The notes beneath the pieces are model-generated. The model ran no database searches. It worked only from the letters and a program-made list of their open reading frames with translations, and was not told where the DNA came from. From Emiliania huxleyi CCMP1516 (Eukaryota; Haptophyta; Isochrysidales; Noelaerhabdaceae), in NCBI RefSeq assembly GCF_000372725.1, contig NW_005200763.1, positions 98,950 to 162,949 on the forward strand: a DNA stretch of 64,000 nucleotides, read 5' to 3'. Of this stretch, positions 50,741-61,586 are shown piece by piece (position 1 is the stretch's first letter; each line of letters starts with the position of its first letter). Both the position numbers and the translations under genes were made by a program.

Positions 50741-51316
50741 TCACTTCGTCTTGGCCTTGGGCTCGGGTCCGACGGTCGCCGCGACGACGGCCTGGACGAC
50801 CTTTTGGGCGACAATCAGCGCCACCGCGCCGAGCAGCACTGGTGGGATCGCCTGCGCGGGCAGCTTCTGGGCGACAAAGAGGAAGGCGTAAGCACCACCG
50901 GGAGGATGAACGGTCCCGGTTAGCGCCATGCCGCCGATGGCGCCCGAGACGGCGAGGCCCTTTGCGAGGAACCAAAAGTCGGGCGGCAGGAACGTGACGA
51001 CGGCGAGGGCGACCAGCGAGGAGACGATGTAGCCTCCAAGCACGGCAAACGGCGAGGAGGCGGGCGCCTGCAGGCAACGGCAGCTAGCGCTCATCCTGGA
51101 GACTGGGCGGCGCGCAGGAGCATTGCGGGCGTGATGGAGAGAATGCAGGGCAGAGCCGCGACTAACCTTGGCGAGACAGAAGAGGAGGACGGCGGTCGCG
51201 CCGAGCGGAGGACACATGCTGGAGCCGTAGCCCAATGGCTTGACGACAGTATCGAGCGCCTCGAGGGCGGCGAAGCCGACGGCAGCGCCGATCGCGGACT
51301 GGATGGCGGCTGACAT
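50741..51316 (-). CDS. HPP family integral membrane protein
   Basis: ATG 51316 (MSAAIQSAIGAAVGFAALEA). Two exons joined by a GT-AG intron (LLFCLAK | APASSPFAVLGGYIV). Signature features of the HPP family are present: GYGSSMCPPLGATAVLLF in the first helix pair and GMALTGTVHPPGGAYAFLF with the HPPGGA box. Four membrane helices in all, and a basic tail (GPEPKAKTK). Family members include plastid-envelope nitrite transporters; the substrate here is not known. Length of about 155 residues is typical of the core domain alone. Divergent from the GAPDH gene. Confidence 0.85.
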   Translation of the reverse strand: MSAAIQSAIGAAVGFAALEALDTVVKPLGYGSSMCPPLGATAVLLFCLAKVSRGSALHSLHHARNAPARRPVSRMSASCRCLQAPASSPFAVLGGYIVSSLVALAVVTFLPPDFWFLAKGLAVSGAIGGMALTGTVHPPGGAYAFLFVAQKLPAQAIPPVLLGAVALIVAQKVVQAVVAATVGPEPKAKTK

Positions 51317-51491
51317 GGGTGAGCTTACTGAAGGGGAACCGTCCCGTCTCCGAGATTGCCGGCGATCAAGAAAAAAAATGAACGGGAAGAGAAAGCGGGC
51401 GTTCTGCTCCATTCCGCTCGCCGTAACCTCCGTCGGCATAAGCGTGGCGCCTGAACAGAGTGCACTGCTCTGCTCTCTCTCCGTGTGTTCG

Positions 51492-53088
51492 ATGTTTAGC
51501 AAAAAGAAGAAGGCTCCGGAGCGGGTTCTGATCAACGGAAATGGCCGCATCGGCCGGCTGGCCCTCCGCACACTCCTCAACCAGACCGAGGTGACAGTGG
51601 TGGCGATCAACGAGCTGCGGGTGGCCACGTCCTCCTGCACACCCTCCGCCATCGACAGTCACTGACGTCGGCCTGATTGCCGCCGTGCGCTGCTCACTTT
51701 TCCGCGCTGCGCCGCCGCAGGGCGATATCGAGACGTCCGCCTACATCACCGAGTATGACACGCACCACGGCCGCTTCCTTTCCGGCAAGATTAGCACCGA
51801 GGGCGACATAATCGATTTTGATGGCACCAAGGTCAAGTTCCTGCAGATCGCGAGCCCGGCCGACGTTCCGATCGCAGAGCTCGGTGTCACCGTCGTGATG
51901 GAGTGCACCGGCAAGTTTTGCTCCGTCGCAAAGGCGCGGCCGCCTCCGGGACGCTTTCCTCTCACACTCGGCACTCGTCGTCCTCCCTCAATCGCAACGG
52001 CTCAGCCGCCCGCTCGTGCCGTCACCTGCAGTGGCGAGCCCTGCTCCGTGGCAGCACCCTCCTCGGCGGTCGCCCCTTCGGCTTCTCCTCGTGAGGCGTC
52101 TCGGCGCCTGCTCGCCTCCCAGGTGCAGCCCTTCCTCGACCTCGGCGCGAAGAAGGTCGTCGTCTCCGCGCCCGTAAAGGCGAGCGCAGACCCTCAACCC
52201 CGCCTGCCACTCCGCACACCTGGGCGGCCGCGCTCTCGGAGTTCCTCTGCGCCTACTCCGGCTGACGGCACCTCACCAGCCGACCGCACACTGCCCGCCC
52301 CCGGAGGACGCCGGCGTGCCAAACGTCGTCCTCGGCGTCAACGAGGCGGCCTACGTGCCCGCGGAGCACAGCGTGGTGACTGCCGCCTCGTGCACCACCA
52401 ACTGCATCGCGCCAGTCATCAAGCTGCTGCACGACAAGGTCGGCGTCAAGCACGGCTCGATCACGACCATCCACTGCCTCACAAACACGCAGAGCGTGCT
52501 CGACGCGGCGTGGTGCGCCGAGAAGGAGCCGCGGCGCGCGCGCGGCGCAATCAACAACTTTTACCCGACGACGACCGGCTCGGCCAAGGCGGTGACCGAG
52601 GTGATCCCGGAGCTCAGGGGCAAGCTCAACGGGCACGCCGTGCGCGTACCAATGGCCACCGCGTCGCTCACCGACATCACCCTCGAGATGGCGCGCGAGG
52701 TGACTGCGGCGGAGGTCAACGGCCTCTTCGCCGCCGCCGAGAAGGGCGAGCTGGCGGGCATCCTCGGCATCGAGGAGAAGAAGCTGACGGCGGCGGACTA
52801 CTGCAACGACGGCGCCTCGACGCTTGGCGGCGCGGGCCGTGAAGGGCGTCCCTTCAGGCGCGGGCTGCTGCGGATAGGCCGCTCGACGATCATCGACGCG
52901 GCGTCGACCATTGTGATGGGAGGCGCGCGCGGCTCCGGGGACGGCTCCGGCGTGGTGACCGGCGCCGCTTCACGCGCGAGGTGCTGTGACCAGGCACGCA
53001 GTGCAAGGTGCTCGCGTGGTACGACAACGAGTGGGGCTACGCCTGCCGCCTCGCCGAGCTGACCCGCAAGGTCGCCGCCGCGATGTAG
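51492..53088 (+). CDS. glyceraldehyde-3-phosphate dehydrogenase, bacterial ArsJ-associated-like type
   Basis: ATG 51492 ([20 protein letters not shown]); an in-frame ATG at 51378 would add a 38-residue extension. NAD-binding motif [13 protein letters not shown], then [26 protein letters not shown], the catalytic [10 protein letters not shown], and [37 protein letters not shown] and [20 protein letters not shown]. It ends [20 protein letters not shown]. The PTTTGSA form and the HGSITTIH stretch resemble the bacterial GAPDH class encoded next to the ArsJ permease rather than typical glycolytic GapC (recollection of family sequences, not a search). Five introns: after INELR and GKFCS (both GT-AG), after APVK, YCNDG and VMGG (all GC-AG). 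Role: oxidation of glyceraldehyde-3-phosphate, possibly with arsenate. Confidence 0.85.
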
Positions 53089-53909
53089 CCTCCTGCCAGG
53101 AGTTTCGTTCTGTTCACAGCGAGCGCTATTTGCTGCGCGCGCTGCGGGCCTTGGTGCGCCCTGGCTGTTCTTCGATTCTTCGCCTTCCTACTTACCGTTA
53201 CTATCCATGGTTTGGGGGATCTTGGATTCACAGGTCGCACGCGTGTGAGCGAAGTCCACTCGCGCCGCGCTCCAGCCACCAGCGGTGCGCCGGTGGTGCG
53301 TCCGCACATACGTACCTTGGGGGTGAAGGGTGGCGACAAGAGACCGCACGGTCTGCCTTGCTTCTAAACCACGCCCACGTGGGATCACGGCGCTCTGAAG
53401 GGAGGCCCCGCAGGCGCAGCCCGAGCCGGCTCGCTAGCCGTCTACGGTCTAGGGTTACGCGACATGTCTCATGAGGCGTCATTGGAGAAGAACCAGAAAA
53501 GAAAGCCCCAAAAAAGAAATCGGAAATCGACAAAGAGGCTCAGGGTTCCGGCTGTGTGGGGGGTAGGGTAAGGTGCCAGGGGTAGGGGGATAGGGGGTGG
53601 CCCCCCCAATTCCGCCTCCAGCGGTTTAAGAAAATACGAAGAAAAAAGAAACCGGAAACGCACATAGAGCGCGTGGAGAGAGGTGCGCAGCTGGCGCCAT
53701 TGGGGCCAAGCGGCCGGGAGCCCGCGTGCCCACCCCCCCTCACACCGCCGCCTGCGCCGCACGCCGTCCCCCTCTGTACGGAAGTAATGCGGGCAGCTTT
53801 GCGCAGCTCTGCGCGCATCCTATGCGGCAAAAGCGCCGCTTCGCGCGGCACGCGGGTGAGCCTCTCACGCTTTCCTCCCTGCGCAGGGCCGCCCGCAGAC
53901 TCGGCAGCC
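53089..53909. other. intergenic, RPS13 upstream region
   Basis: No gene. Contains two short direct repeats (CCAAAAAAGAAA/AAGAAAAAAGAAACCGGAAA) and a GGGTAGGG(T)-rich patch near 53560-53600. Confidence 0.4.
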
Positions 53910-54873
53910 ATGGGTCGCATGCACAGCAAGGGCAAGGGCATCTCCAAGTCGGCGCTGCCGTACCGGCGGTCGACGCCCTCCTGGTTCAAGCAGAACCCGG
54001 CTGAGGCGCGGCACTGCAGCACTGGCCGCTCGCCGCTGGGCACGCGCTCTGACCGCCGCAGCTGGCTTGCAGGTGAACGAGCACGTGTGCAAGCTCGCGA
54101 AGAAGGGCTTGACACCGTCGCAGATTGGCGTGATCCTGCGGGACTCGCACGGGATTGCACAGGCGCGCGCTCGCCTAGGGGGGAGTAGGGCATGGGCGCT
54201 GCAGCGGCGCAGAGGCGCTGCGTGGGAGGTCGGGGGAGAGGGCCAGGCCCAGCGTGCACGGCCGCCGGCCTGTCGACGCTCCCGTGGACGGCGGAGCGAG
54301 GGGGGCGGTACGGCGGGGAGTCAGCCCGACTGCGGCTGATGGGCGGGGGAGGGGGGGGAAGGGGGGGGTGCTGGGCGCAGCTGCTGAAGCTGCCGGCTGA
54401 GTGTCGCTGAGAGGCGGCCGCCGCGACGCTGCAGGTGTGCCATGTGACGGGCTCCAAGATTCTTCGGATTCTGAAGAAGAAGGGCCTCGCGCCGGAGATC
54501 CCGGAGGACCTGTACTGCCTCATCAAGAAGGCGGGGCCCCCCTAGCACCTGCCCCCCCCCCCCCCACCCCTCCCCCCTCCCGCCCCGCCCCGCCCCTGCC
54601 GCTGTCGCCGCCCCTCCCCCTGCTGCTGGACGCGCCCGCCGCTGTCGCCGCCCGCTCTCCGCCCCCCTAACGCCGCCCGCCTCTCCCCGCCGCCCGCAGG
54701 CTGTGTCTGTGCGTAAGCACCTCGACAAATTCCGGCAGGACAAGGACGCGAAGTTCCGCCTCATTCTGATCGAGAGCCGCATCCACCGCCTCGCGCGCTA
54801 CTACAAGGAGGTCAAGGCTGTCGCGCCCAACTTCAAGTACGAGGCCGCCACCGCGTCGACCCTCGTCTCGTGA
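53910..54873 (+). CDS. RPS13: 40S ribosomal protein S13 (uS15)
   Basis: Four exons in phase: 53910-54005, 54073-54162, 54435-54530, 54700-54873, coding 151 residues, the length of human RPS13. Sequence runs [94 protein letters not shown]. It is a component of the small ribosomal subunit. All three introns start with GC and end with AG (GAG|GCGCGG, CAG|GCGCGC, AAG|GCGGGG); the match to a conserved protein leaves no other in-frame choice. This makes the gene the best anchor for the unusual splice-site usage of the window. Confidence 0.98.
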
Positions 54874-55213
54874 GCTGCTGCTGCGCCGCGTTCTGTCCGC
54901 GCGCCTTTGTTGGTCTGGGCCCTGCTATACGTGTATCAGCCTTTAGAAGAATAACGCACAGGTTAGACAGAGTTTTATGCCACGGGCCCCGGCAAGCCCC
55001 CCGCCTCCCGCCAGCCGCGCGTATTATTTTTCTGTGTGTAAAAGATCAAGAAGGACCTTCCACTTAGGTTCGCCTCTCGCTCTCCAGCTCACACCCTCAG
55101 CCTCTGTCTGCGATGACGTGTGATTCTTGTTTCTGATCAACCTATCTGTGAAGAGAGAGAGCTCTGTGAATAAACCCGCTGTAACGTTTCCGTCCGCCGC
55201 GAAACACTCCTGT
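54874..55213. other. intergenic between RPS13 and CFAP74
   Basis: Short spacer with an AT-rich poly-T/GTGTGTAAAA patch, likely the RPS13 3' end. No gene. Confidence 0.4.
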
Positions 55214-58200
55214 ATGGACTCGCGCGCAGTGGCGTGGGCCAGCCCTGGCGGGGAAGTCTCGCTCTCTGCCGACACCGCACCCCATGCCACGCTGGCGGTC
55301 TCCACCTATGCCGACCGGAGCCTTCGTGAGGAGCGGGTTGCCCTCAACCGCGCCGAAGCGAGGGTGACGGCACTGGCGCGGGAGAGGCAGCAGGCGCTCG
55401 AGGCAAGTGCGTCCGCGGGCCACGCAGCGCGAGAGATGGAGGAGCGGCTCGATCAGCTGTGGCGTGAGGAGAGGGAGACGCAGCCGGCCTCGCACGACGC
55501 AGCTGTGAGCGCCGCCCAGCGATCCCGAGACCCAACGCCCGTGCCTCCGTCCTAGGCCGCCTCCCTTGCCGCTGAGCGCGAGGCGCTCGCAGCACGCCTC
55601 GGCGAGGCGAACGCGGCTTGCGACTCTGCGCGACTCGAAGCGGAAAGGCTCCACGGAACCACGGACGCCAGCTACGCAGAGGCTCTGCAAGAGTCTTCAC
55701 TGCTTTTGTGCTCACTCTGTAGGCTCGCCATTGAGTTGAGCCGAGCCTCTGCCGAGCTCGAACCGCTACTGCCGCGGCAGGAGGAGGACGCGCGCTTGTA
55801 CGAGGCCGCTGCGCAGAGCCGCATCCAGAGGGAGAAGCTCGGCTCTCAGCGGGAGGTGGCACCTTGCCTCAAAAACAGCCGCCGTCTACCCGCACACCTG
55901 TCTCGCTCCTCCGGGTGCCCTAGCCGTGACGCTCGCCCACTCCCTGCCGCTGCTCAGGTCGCGGCTCGCGACGCCGCCCAAGCCACCGAAGAGGCGGCGG
56001 CTGCAGAGCGAGCCGAGCGAGCCGAGCGGCAGCTGATTGCCGCGCGGGATGCCCACGTCAAGGCTGCGCGCCGGGCCAACGAGAGCCACAGGCGGATCCG
56101 GGAAAAGGTGGAGGAGCTTCGGGAGGAGCAGGCGCAGCGGACGGCGAGGCGCGCCGAGGCGGTACTGCAGCTCAAGGCGTCGACCGCCGAGGCCGCGGCA
56201 GCCGCGCGGGGCGCCAGCGAGCGCAGGGCTGAGGCGCTGGCGAGGCGCGAGGAGAAGCGTGCGGCGGAGAAGGTGGAGATCTTGGAGAAGGGCGGCAACC
56301 CGTACCGCGTCTTCCGGGAGCGCGACGAGGCGGCGCGCGCGGCTGCCGATCGCGCAAAGGTGGAGGCGCGCCTCGCCGCCAACTGCGAGGAGATGCACGC
56401 GCGGCTCGGCAAGCAGAGGGCGGCCGAGGCGCAGCAGCAGCGACGCGTCGAGCGGGAGCGGGAGGCCGCCGAGCGAGCCGCCCTCGAGATGACCTCCGTC
56501 GGCAGCCAGGTCAAGAGCGAGAGCTACATGCGCCGCGTGACCAAGACAGGGGCCACGCTGCTCGACCCGACTTCGCGCTGGCCACGGATCGAGCCCTCGC
56601 AGCACGTGACGATGAAGGACTGGAAGTTCGGCCTGGGCCTCGGCAAGGACGGCGATATCCTGGACATGATGGCCGACAAGTACCCCAACACGGCCGCCTC
56701 CAGCCGGGCAGAAGCTGCGGCGCGCGCCGCCGCCCTCCCCGAGCCCGTCGCAGCAAGATCGGTCCTCGCTGACCCTGTCGCTTCGCTGACCCTGTCGCCG
56801 CTAAAGTCGGCGTCGGCGCGGGCGCTTGCGGAGGAGGCGAGGGAGCGCGGCGAGCCCGCCGATGAGGTGGTCGAGCCGGAGTTGCCCGGGCTGTGGGACG
56901 ACGGCGTCCCCGCTCCTCCGGGGCCGCCATCTCCGCTCAAGGGCGCAACCCTCTCGGTGCTCGAGAAACGGTACATGGCCGCAGCGCGGCAGCGCCAGCG
57001 AGACAACGTGGTCGTCGAGCAGACGGTGTGCGGCAAGACCTGGCGCGGCCCCGCGTTCGTGCCCAGCGAGCCGGTGCTCGAGTTCCTCGACTTTGAGGCG
57101 GGCGAAACGTACGTCAAGACCTTCGCTCTCACCAACGTCTCTAACTCATTCAACTCCTTCCGGCCGGCGGCCTTCCCCCCCGAGGTTGCGAGCTTCTTTC
57201 TGCTCGAGCACCAGCCGCCTGGCCGGATGGTTGCTGGCCGTTCCGTCTCTCTCAAGCTCACCTTCACGCCAAAGCTGGGCGAGGACATCGACACGGTGCT
57301 CCTGCTGCTCACCCACACGGGGCCCATGTCAGTTCCCATCCGCTGCGCGCCCAAGAAGCTCGCAGTGTTACTGCAAACGTCCGCGCTGCACTTTGGGACG
57401 GTCGTCCTCGGCGAGTCGGCCTCGCTCACTCTCGAGGTGAAAAACAGCGGCGCACTGGGGACGGCCTTTGCTGTGAGTCTTCAGCGGGGCGCGGGCGACG
57501 CCGCCGACGAAGCAGGCAAGGCCGTGTTCGAGGCGGGCAGCGGCGGTACGATCACACTCGCGCCGCGCTCGAAGGCCACTGTTTCGCTGCGCTTCACCCC
57601 AGCGGCGGCGGGTAGCGCATCCGCGCTGCTGCGGCTCGACTTTGGGGGCGACTGGAGGGCGGAGCACGTGGAGCTGTCGGGATCGGGTGCGCAGGTTCCA
57701 ATCTACCTTCCCCGCCCAATGATCGACTTGCGCACTTGCCTCGTCGGCGCCCTCTACCGCGACGAGTTGAGGGTGTGCAACCGCTCGGCGGTCGCGCAGC
57801 AGGCAAAGACTCCCCTCTGATCCGTCCGCGCCGCCACCTCTTCCCCACCGCGCACGGCTTTCGTGGCGCGCGGTCTTCTCGCCCGCCGCCTCTCCCCCGG
57901 GACTCTTCACTCCCCTCGGCCCTGCCGCAGGTGGCGCTCCGCGTGCCTCCAAGCCTCGAGGGCTGTCTCGAGTTCTCGCCTGTGACGGCGCTCGTGCAGG
58001 CGCACGGCTCGGTCGGCGTCCAGCTAAAGTTTACTGTGCTCGACACGCTGCGCGAGAGCTGCGCCAAGCACTTGGTCGAGGAAGACACGATCGCATTCCC
58101 CATCCGCCTCACCGTCCGAGGGCAGGCGGCGCCGGTGCGCTTCACCCTACGCGCCACGTTGACGACATCAGAGCTGCTAATCTGCGGCGCCGATGGGGAG

Positions 58201-61200
58201 ACGATGCTCCACATCCTTGACTTTGGCGACGTGCCGGTCACTGCGCGGCGTCAGCTGCCAATCTCGCTACATAACCCCTCGTCGCTGCCGCAGCGGTTTG
58301 GGTTCAGCTCCACGGAGCCGGAGGTACTGCAGGTGCAGCCAGGCGACGGGCTGGGGACCATCCTGCCGGGCGAGACGCTGCAGCGCAGTGTCCTCTTCTC
58401 GCCCTCGGCCGACACGCGCTTCTCCCTCTCCCTCGAGTGCCGCACCTCCCACAACCGGAAGTACTCCTTCCGATGCGTCGGCCGCGGCCTGATTACACCC
58501 GCCTGATTACACCCGGCCCGGTGGTGTGAACAGCGTCTCTTCACACGTCCAAATTTGTGACCAGGCGTCAAGCCCCCCCTGCGGCTCTCCACCTCGCTAC
58601 TGCGGCTTCCAGCGACGGCCGAGGGCGACACTGCTTCGGTGGAGCTATCCCTCGCCAACGACTCCTCTCAGCCGCACGATTATGAGCTCCGTCCGCCGGC
58701 GGATTCTGGGCTCGCCGTCGCGCCCCAAATCGGCACGCTGGCCGCCGGCGCCTCGGTGAGAGTCGTAGTTTCCTTCACAGCGCCACAGCGGAGCGCTTCT
58801 GTCGAAGCCGCAGGGGAGCTAGCGGCGGAATCGGGCGATGTGGAGGAGGCATCCCCAGCAAGTGGCGACGGTGGCGAGGACGCGGAAGGCGGCGGCGACG
58901 GCGGCGACGGCGGCGGTTCAGAGGGACTGGCCGATGAAGGCCCAGATGAGGCGACGCACCCCGAGGCTGTCGAACCGCAGCGTGGCCCTCCCGCGAGCGA
59001 CGAGATGGTGGTGAGGGTGGCGGCGCTACTGAATCGGGAGCTTGAGCGGTTGGCGGTGGACCCCTCCAAGCGGAGCTGGTTCAAGCTCTTCAAGCAGGCG
59101 GGGCAGCGGTGGCTAGGGGCTAACTCGGCCGCACCTCGGCCGCACCTCGGCTGCACCTCGGCCACTTCTCGGCTACACCTCGGGCCTTTGGCGACAGGTC
59201 GATGCGGATGGCTCAGGCCTAATCTCCTTCGATGAATTCAAGCACATGGTACGGAAGGACCTCAAGCTGTCTCCCGGCAGGCTGTCGGCCAAGGAGCTGC
59301 GAGAGGTGTGGCCAGTGAGTAGTCTTGCTAGGGCGGGGCCTGCCCGACACACGCCTGTCGAATCGTATCATACGCTCACCCACTAACTCTCTCTTTCTCT
59401 CTCTCTCCATCTACTCTGTCACAGGTGTGGCTGGTGCTCGACGACGACGGGGGAGGGCACGTGTCGGCGGGCGAGTTTGGCAAGTTCATGGCACGAGGTG
59501 CCGAGCCCAACGCCGGCGAGGACCGCCGCGACGGCCTTGCCGATCCGGTCAGGGACGTGGTCGAGCCTTGGTCTCAGCACGCCACTAGCTGCGTGTGTTG
59601 CTACGTGCGGCCCAGCGGGGGCGCAAGCGATGCGCCGGCGCCGCACACTTCCTTCTTTTTGGAGGTACACATATCAACGTGGCCACGGGAGGCAAGCTTG
59701 AAATTGACATTCGTGCGGCGCGGTCCGCAGGTGGAGACGACGAGCGTCGCAGCGGGCGTTGTTCTCAGCAACGGCCTCGTCCGGCAGAGCGTCGACTTTG
59801 GCAATGTGCCTGTCGATCAGACGCGGGAGGTGGTGGTGGCGGTGCAGTCGCGGCTTGCCCTTCCGGCCCACCTCGCACTCGAGCCGTTGTGCCCCGCCGG
59901 GCCCTTCTCTGTGCTCAACGCGCCGCCCGCCCTCGAGCCGGGCGCCTCCGCCGAGCTCACTCTGAGGTGCGTCACGCGTGGGACTCCTGTTTGGCCTTGG
60001 GCGGAGGAGGGGGGGGGGGGGGGTAGTCCAGCCCTACTGTGCACTACCTTAGCCTGCGATACGCTCTCCATGCCTTCATCACCTCAGGTATAAGCCAGTG
60101 GCACCCGTGCCGTCCTTCGAGACGCTCATAGTGGCTACGGAAGGCGCGTGCGGTGAGCCACTCCGGCTGACGCTCAGCCTGCGAGGCAGCGGCGACTCGC
60201 CCGTGCTCAGGCTTGTCCCCGAGGAGGAGGCCCCTCCTGTCTCATTCGGCCCTGCCGCGGCCCCCACCCGCGCCGTCCACGTTGGTGACGTCCTCGTGGC
60301 GGACCGCGCAACACGCTCCTTCGACCTCGTGAATGAGTCCGCTTTTCCGGTCACATTCGCCCTACGCGCTGTGAAGAGCGGCCACGCCAACCTCGGCCCG
60401 CTCCCTCCGTTCGATGTCTCGCCCACGGCTGGCGAGATCCCACCCGGCGGGGCGCAGCCGCTCAGTTTCACCTTTGCCCCCGACCACGCGTCGGTGCACT
60501 TCTTCCAGCTCGTGGAGGTTGCCATGGCCGGCGGCAGCGATGCGGGGGAGCCATCGGCGCCGCTGCTGCAGCTTTTTGTCACTGGCCGCGCTTGGCTCTC
60601 CAGCGGTTTTGTCCTCCCTCCAGCGATGAGTGGAGCGCAGTCTCTCCTCGCGCCGCCGCCGCTCGATGTGTCCGCCGCCGCAGAGGGCGGGGACGCGGCC
60701 GCCGCAGCTTCTGAGGAGGCCGGGTCGCACCGAGAGGCGCGCTGGGCGGTCGAGGCCTAGATGTTGTGCTGTCCTTCACGTAGGCCGAGGAGATGGTCAT
60801 CGAGCTGGCGCCTAGCGGCGGAGGCGGCAAGGCGGTGTATGAGCTTACCTTTGGCAATGCAAGCGGTGAGGCAAAGAAGCCACCCCCACTGGAGGTGAGC
60901 TTCGAGGGCCTGTCGGAGGAGGCTGTGCAGGTGGGGTTCTCGGTCGAGCCGAAGAAACTGAGCGTCGAGGCGAGGTTTACCCGAGATTTAGTGGGAGTCG
61001 GAGCCTAGATCAGCACAGGGTTGTGAAATGGCTTGCCGACCTTGGGCGCTGCTGCGCAGGCGGGCACCACCAAAACGGCGACCCTTTCCTTCGAGCTGGG
61101 AGAGAGCGCGCTGCAGGGCACACAGCTCGGCCTCATTGCGTCCCTCGGCATGACGCAGTGGGCCGAGGCGAGGCTGAAGGTGCTGTGCAAAGGCGGGGCG

Positions 61201-61299
61201 CCGGCGATGCACCAACCCGAGTGGCCGCTGCTCCTCAAGGGGCTCGTCCTTGGGCGAGCAGCAACGGGAGGGGCTCCGGGCGTCACGGACCACAGATGA
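55214..61299 (+). CDS. CFAP74: cilia- and flagella-associated protein 74-like central-pair protein, with an EF-hand pair
   Basis: ATG 55214 (MDSRAVAWASPGGEVSLSAD). The first third is coiled coil (RSLREERVALNRAEARVTAL; KAARRANESHRRIREKVEEL), with NPYRVFRERDEAARAA, which I associate with CFAP74. Serial ASH/MSP-like beta domains follow: VCGKTWRGPAFVPSEPVLEF, DFEAGETYVKTFALTNVSNS, ALHFGTVVLGESASLTLEVK, HILDFGDVPVTARRQLPISL, QSVDFGNVPVDQTREVVVAV, FDLVNESAFPVTFALRAVKS. FAP74 belongs to the C1d projection of the central pair in Chlamydomonas. Between ASH domains an EF-hand pair is inserted: DADGSGLISFDEF (canonical loop) and LDDDGGGHVSAGEF, linked by KDLKLSPGRLSAKELREVW. Introns are GC-AG or GT-AG; one carries an 11-bp minisatellite (59128-59180), another the 3' hairpin motif. 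The stop is at 61299. Confidence 0.8.
58480..58566 (+). other. CFAP74 intron with tandem GCCTGATTACACCC and 3' hairpin motif
   Basis: GCCTGATTACACCC occurs twice in a row (about 58486-58514). Then GTGAACAG, CTCTTCAC (58537-58544) and GTGACCAG (58557-58564) lead into the next exon (VKPPLRLS). Positions 58525-58546 are identical to the complement of 62439-62460 in the lipase gene. Confidence 0.85.
59128..59182 (-). repeat. intronic 11-bp minisatellite (GGCCGAGGTGC)
   Basis: Four to five units (CGGCCGCACCT on the plus strand) in the intron immediately before the first EF-hand exon. Confidence 0.8.
59306..59431 (+). repeat. direct repeat GTGTGGC bounding a 119-nt intron
   Basis: GTGTGGC starts the intron at 59306 and starts the next exon at 59425. 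Splicing gives KELREVWLVLDDD, joining the two EF hands. Confidence 0.8.
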
Positions 61300-61586
61300 G
61301 CCGGCGGATACAGCGCAGCCGCGTGTGCCTGTTGAGGCGCGTCGTGTGACGTTTGCCAGTCGCGAGGCCCCCCCCCCCGGGTGGCGGGTGCGTTCGTGCG
61401 TGTCGTGTGCGGCGGGATAAAGAGAGTACAGTACGATATCCGGTGTCGGCTTTGACCTTTCAGTTGTAAAGCGTCCTGGTAGTCAGAAAAACTCCGCACA
61501 CAACAGTCAACACTCCTCTCTCCTAAGGAGAACTGGACAATCAAATGTTCTATAGGTGTAGCTTCTAAGGACTAGGTGCACCGCTC
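61300..61586. other. convergent spacer between CFAP74 and the lipase gene
   Basis: Nothing recognised beyond a C-run near 61370. Confidence 0.4.
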
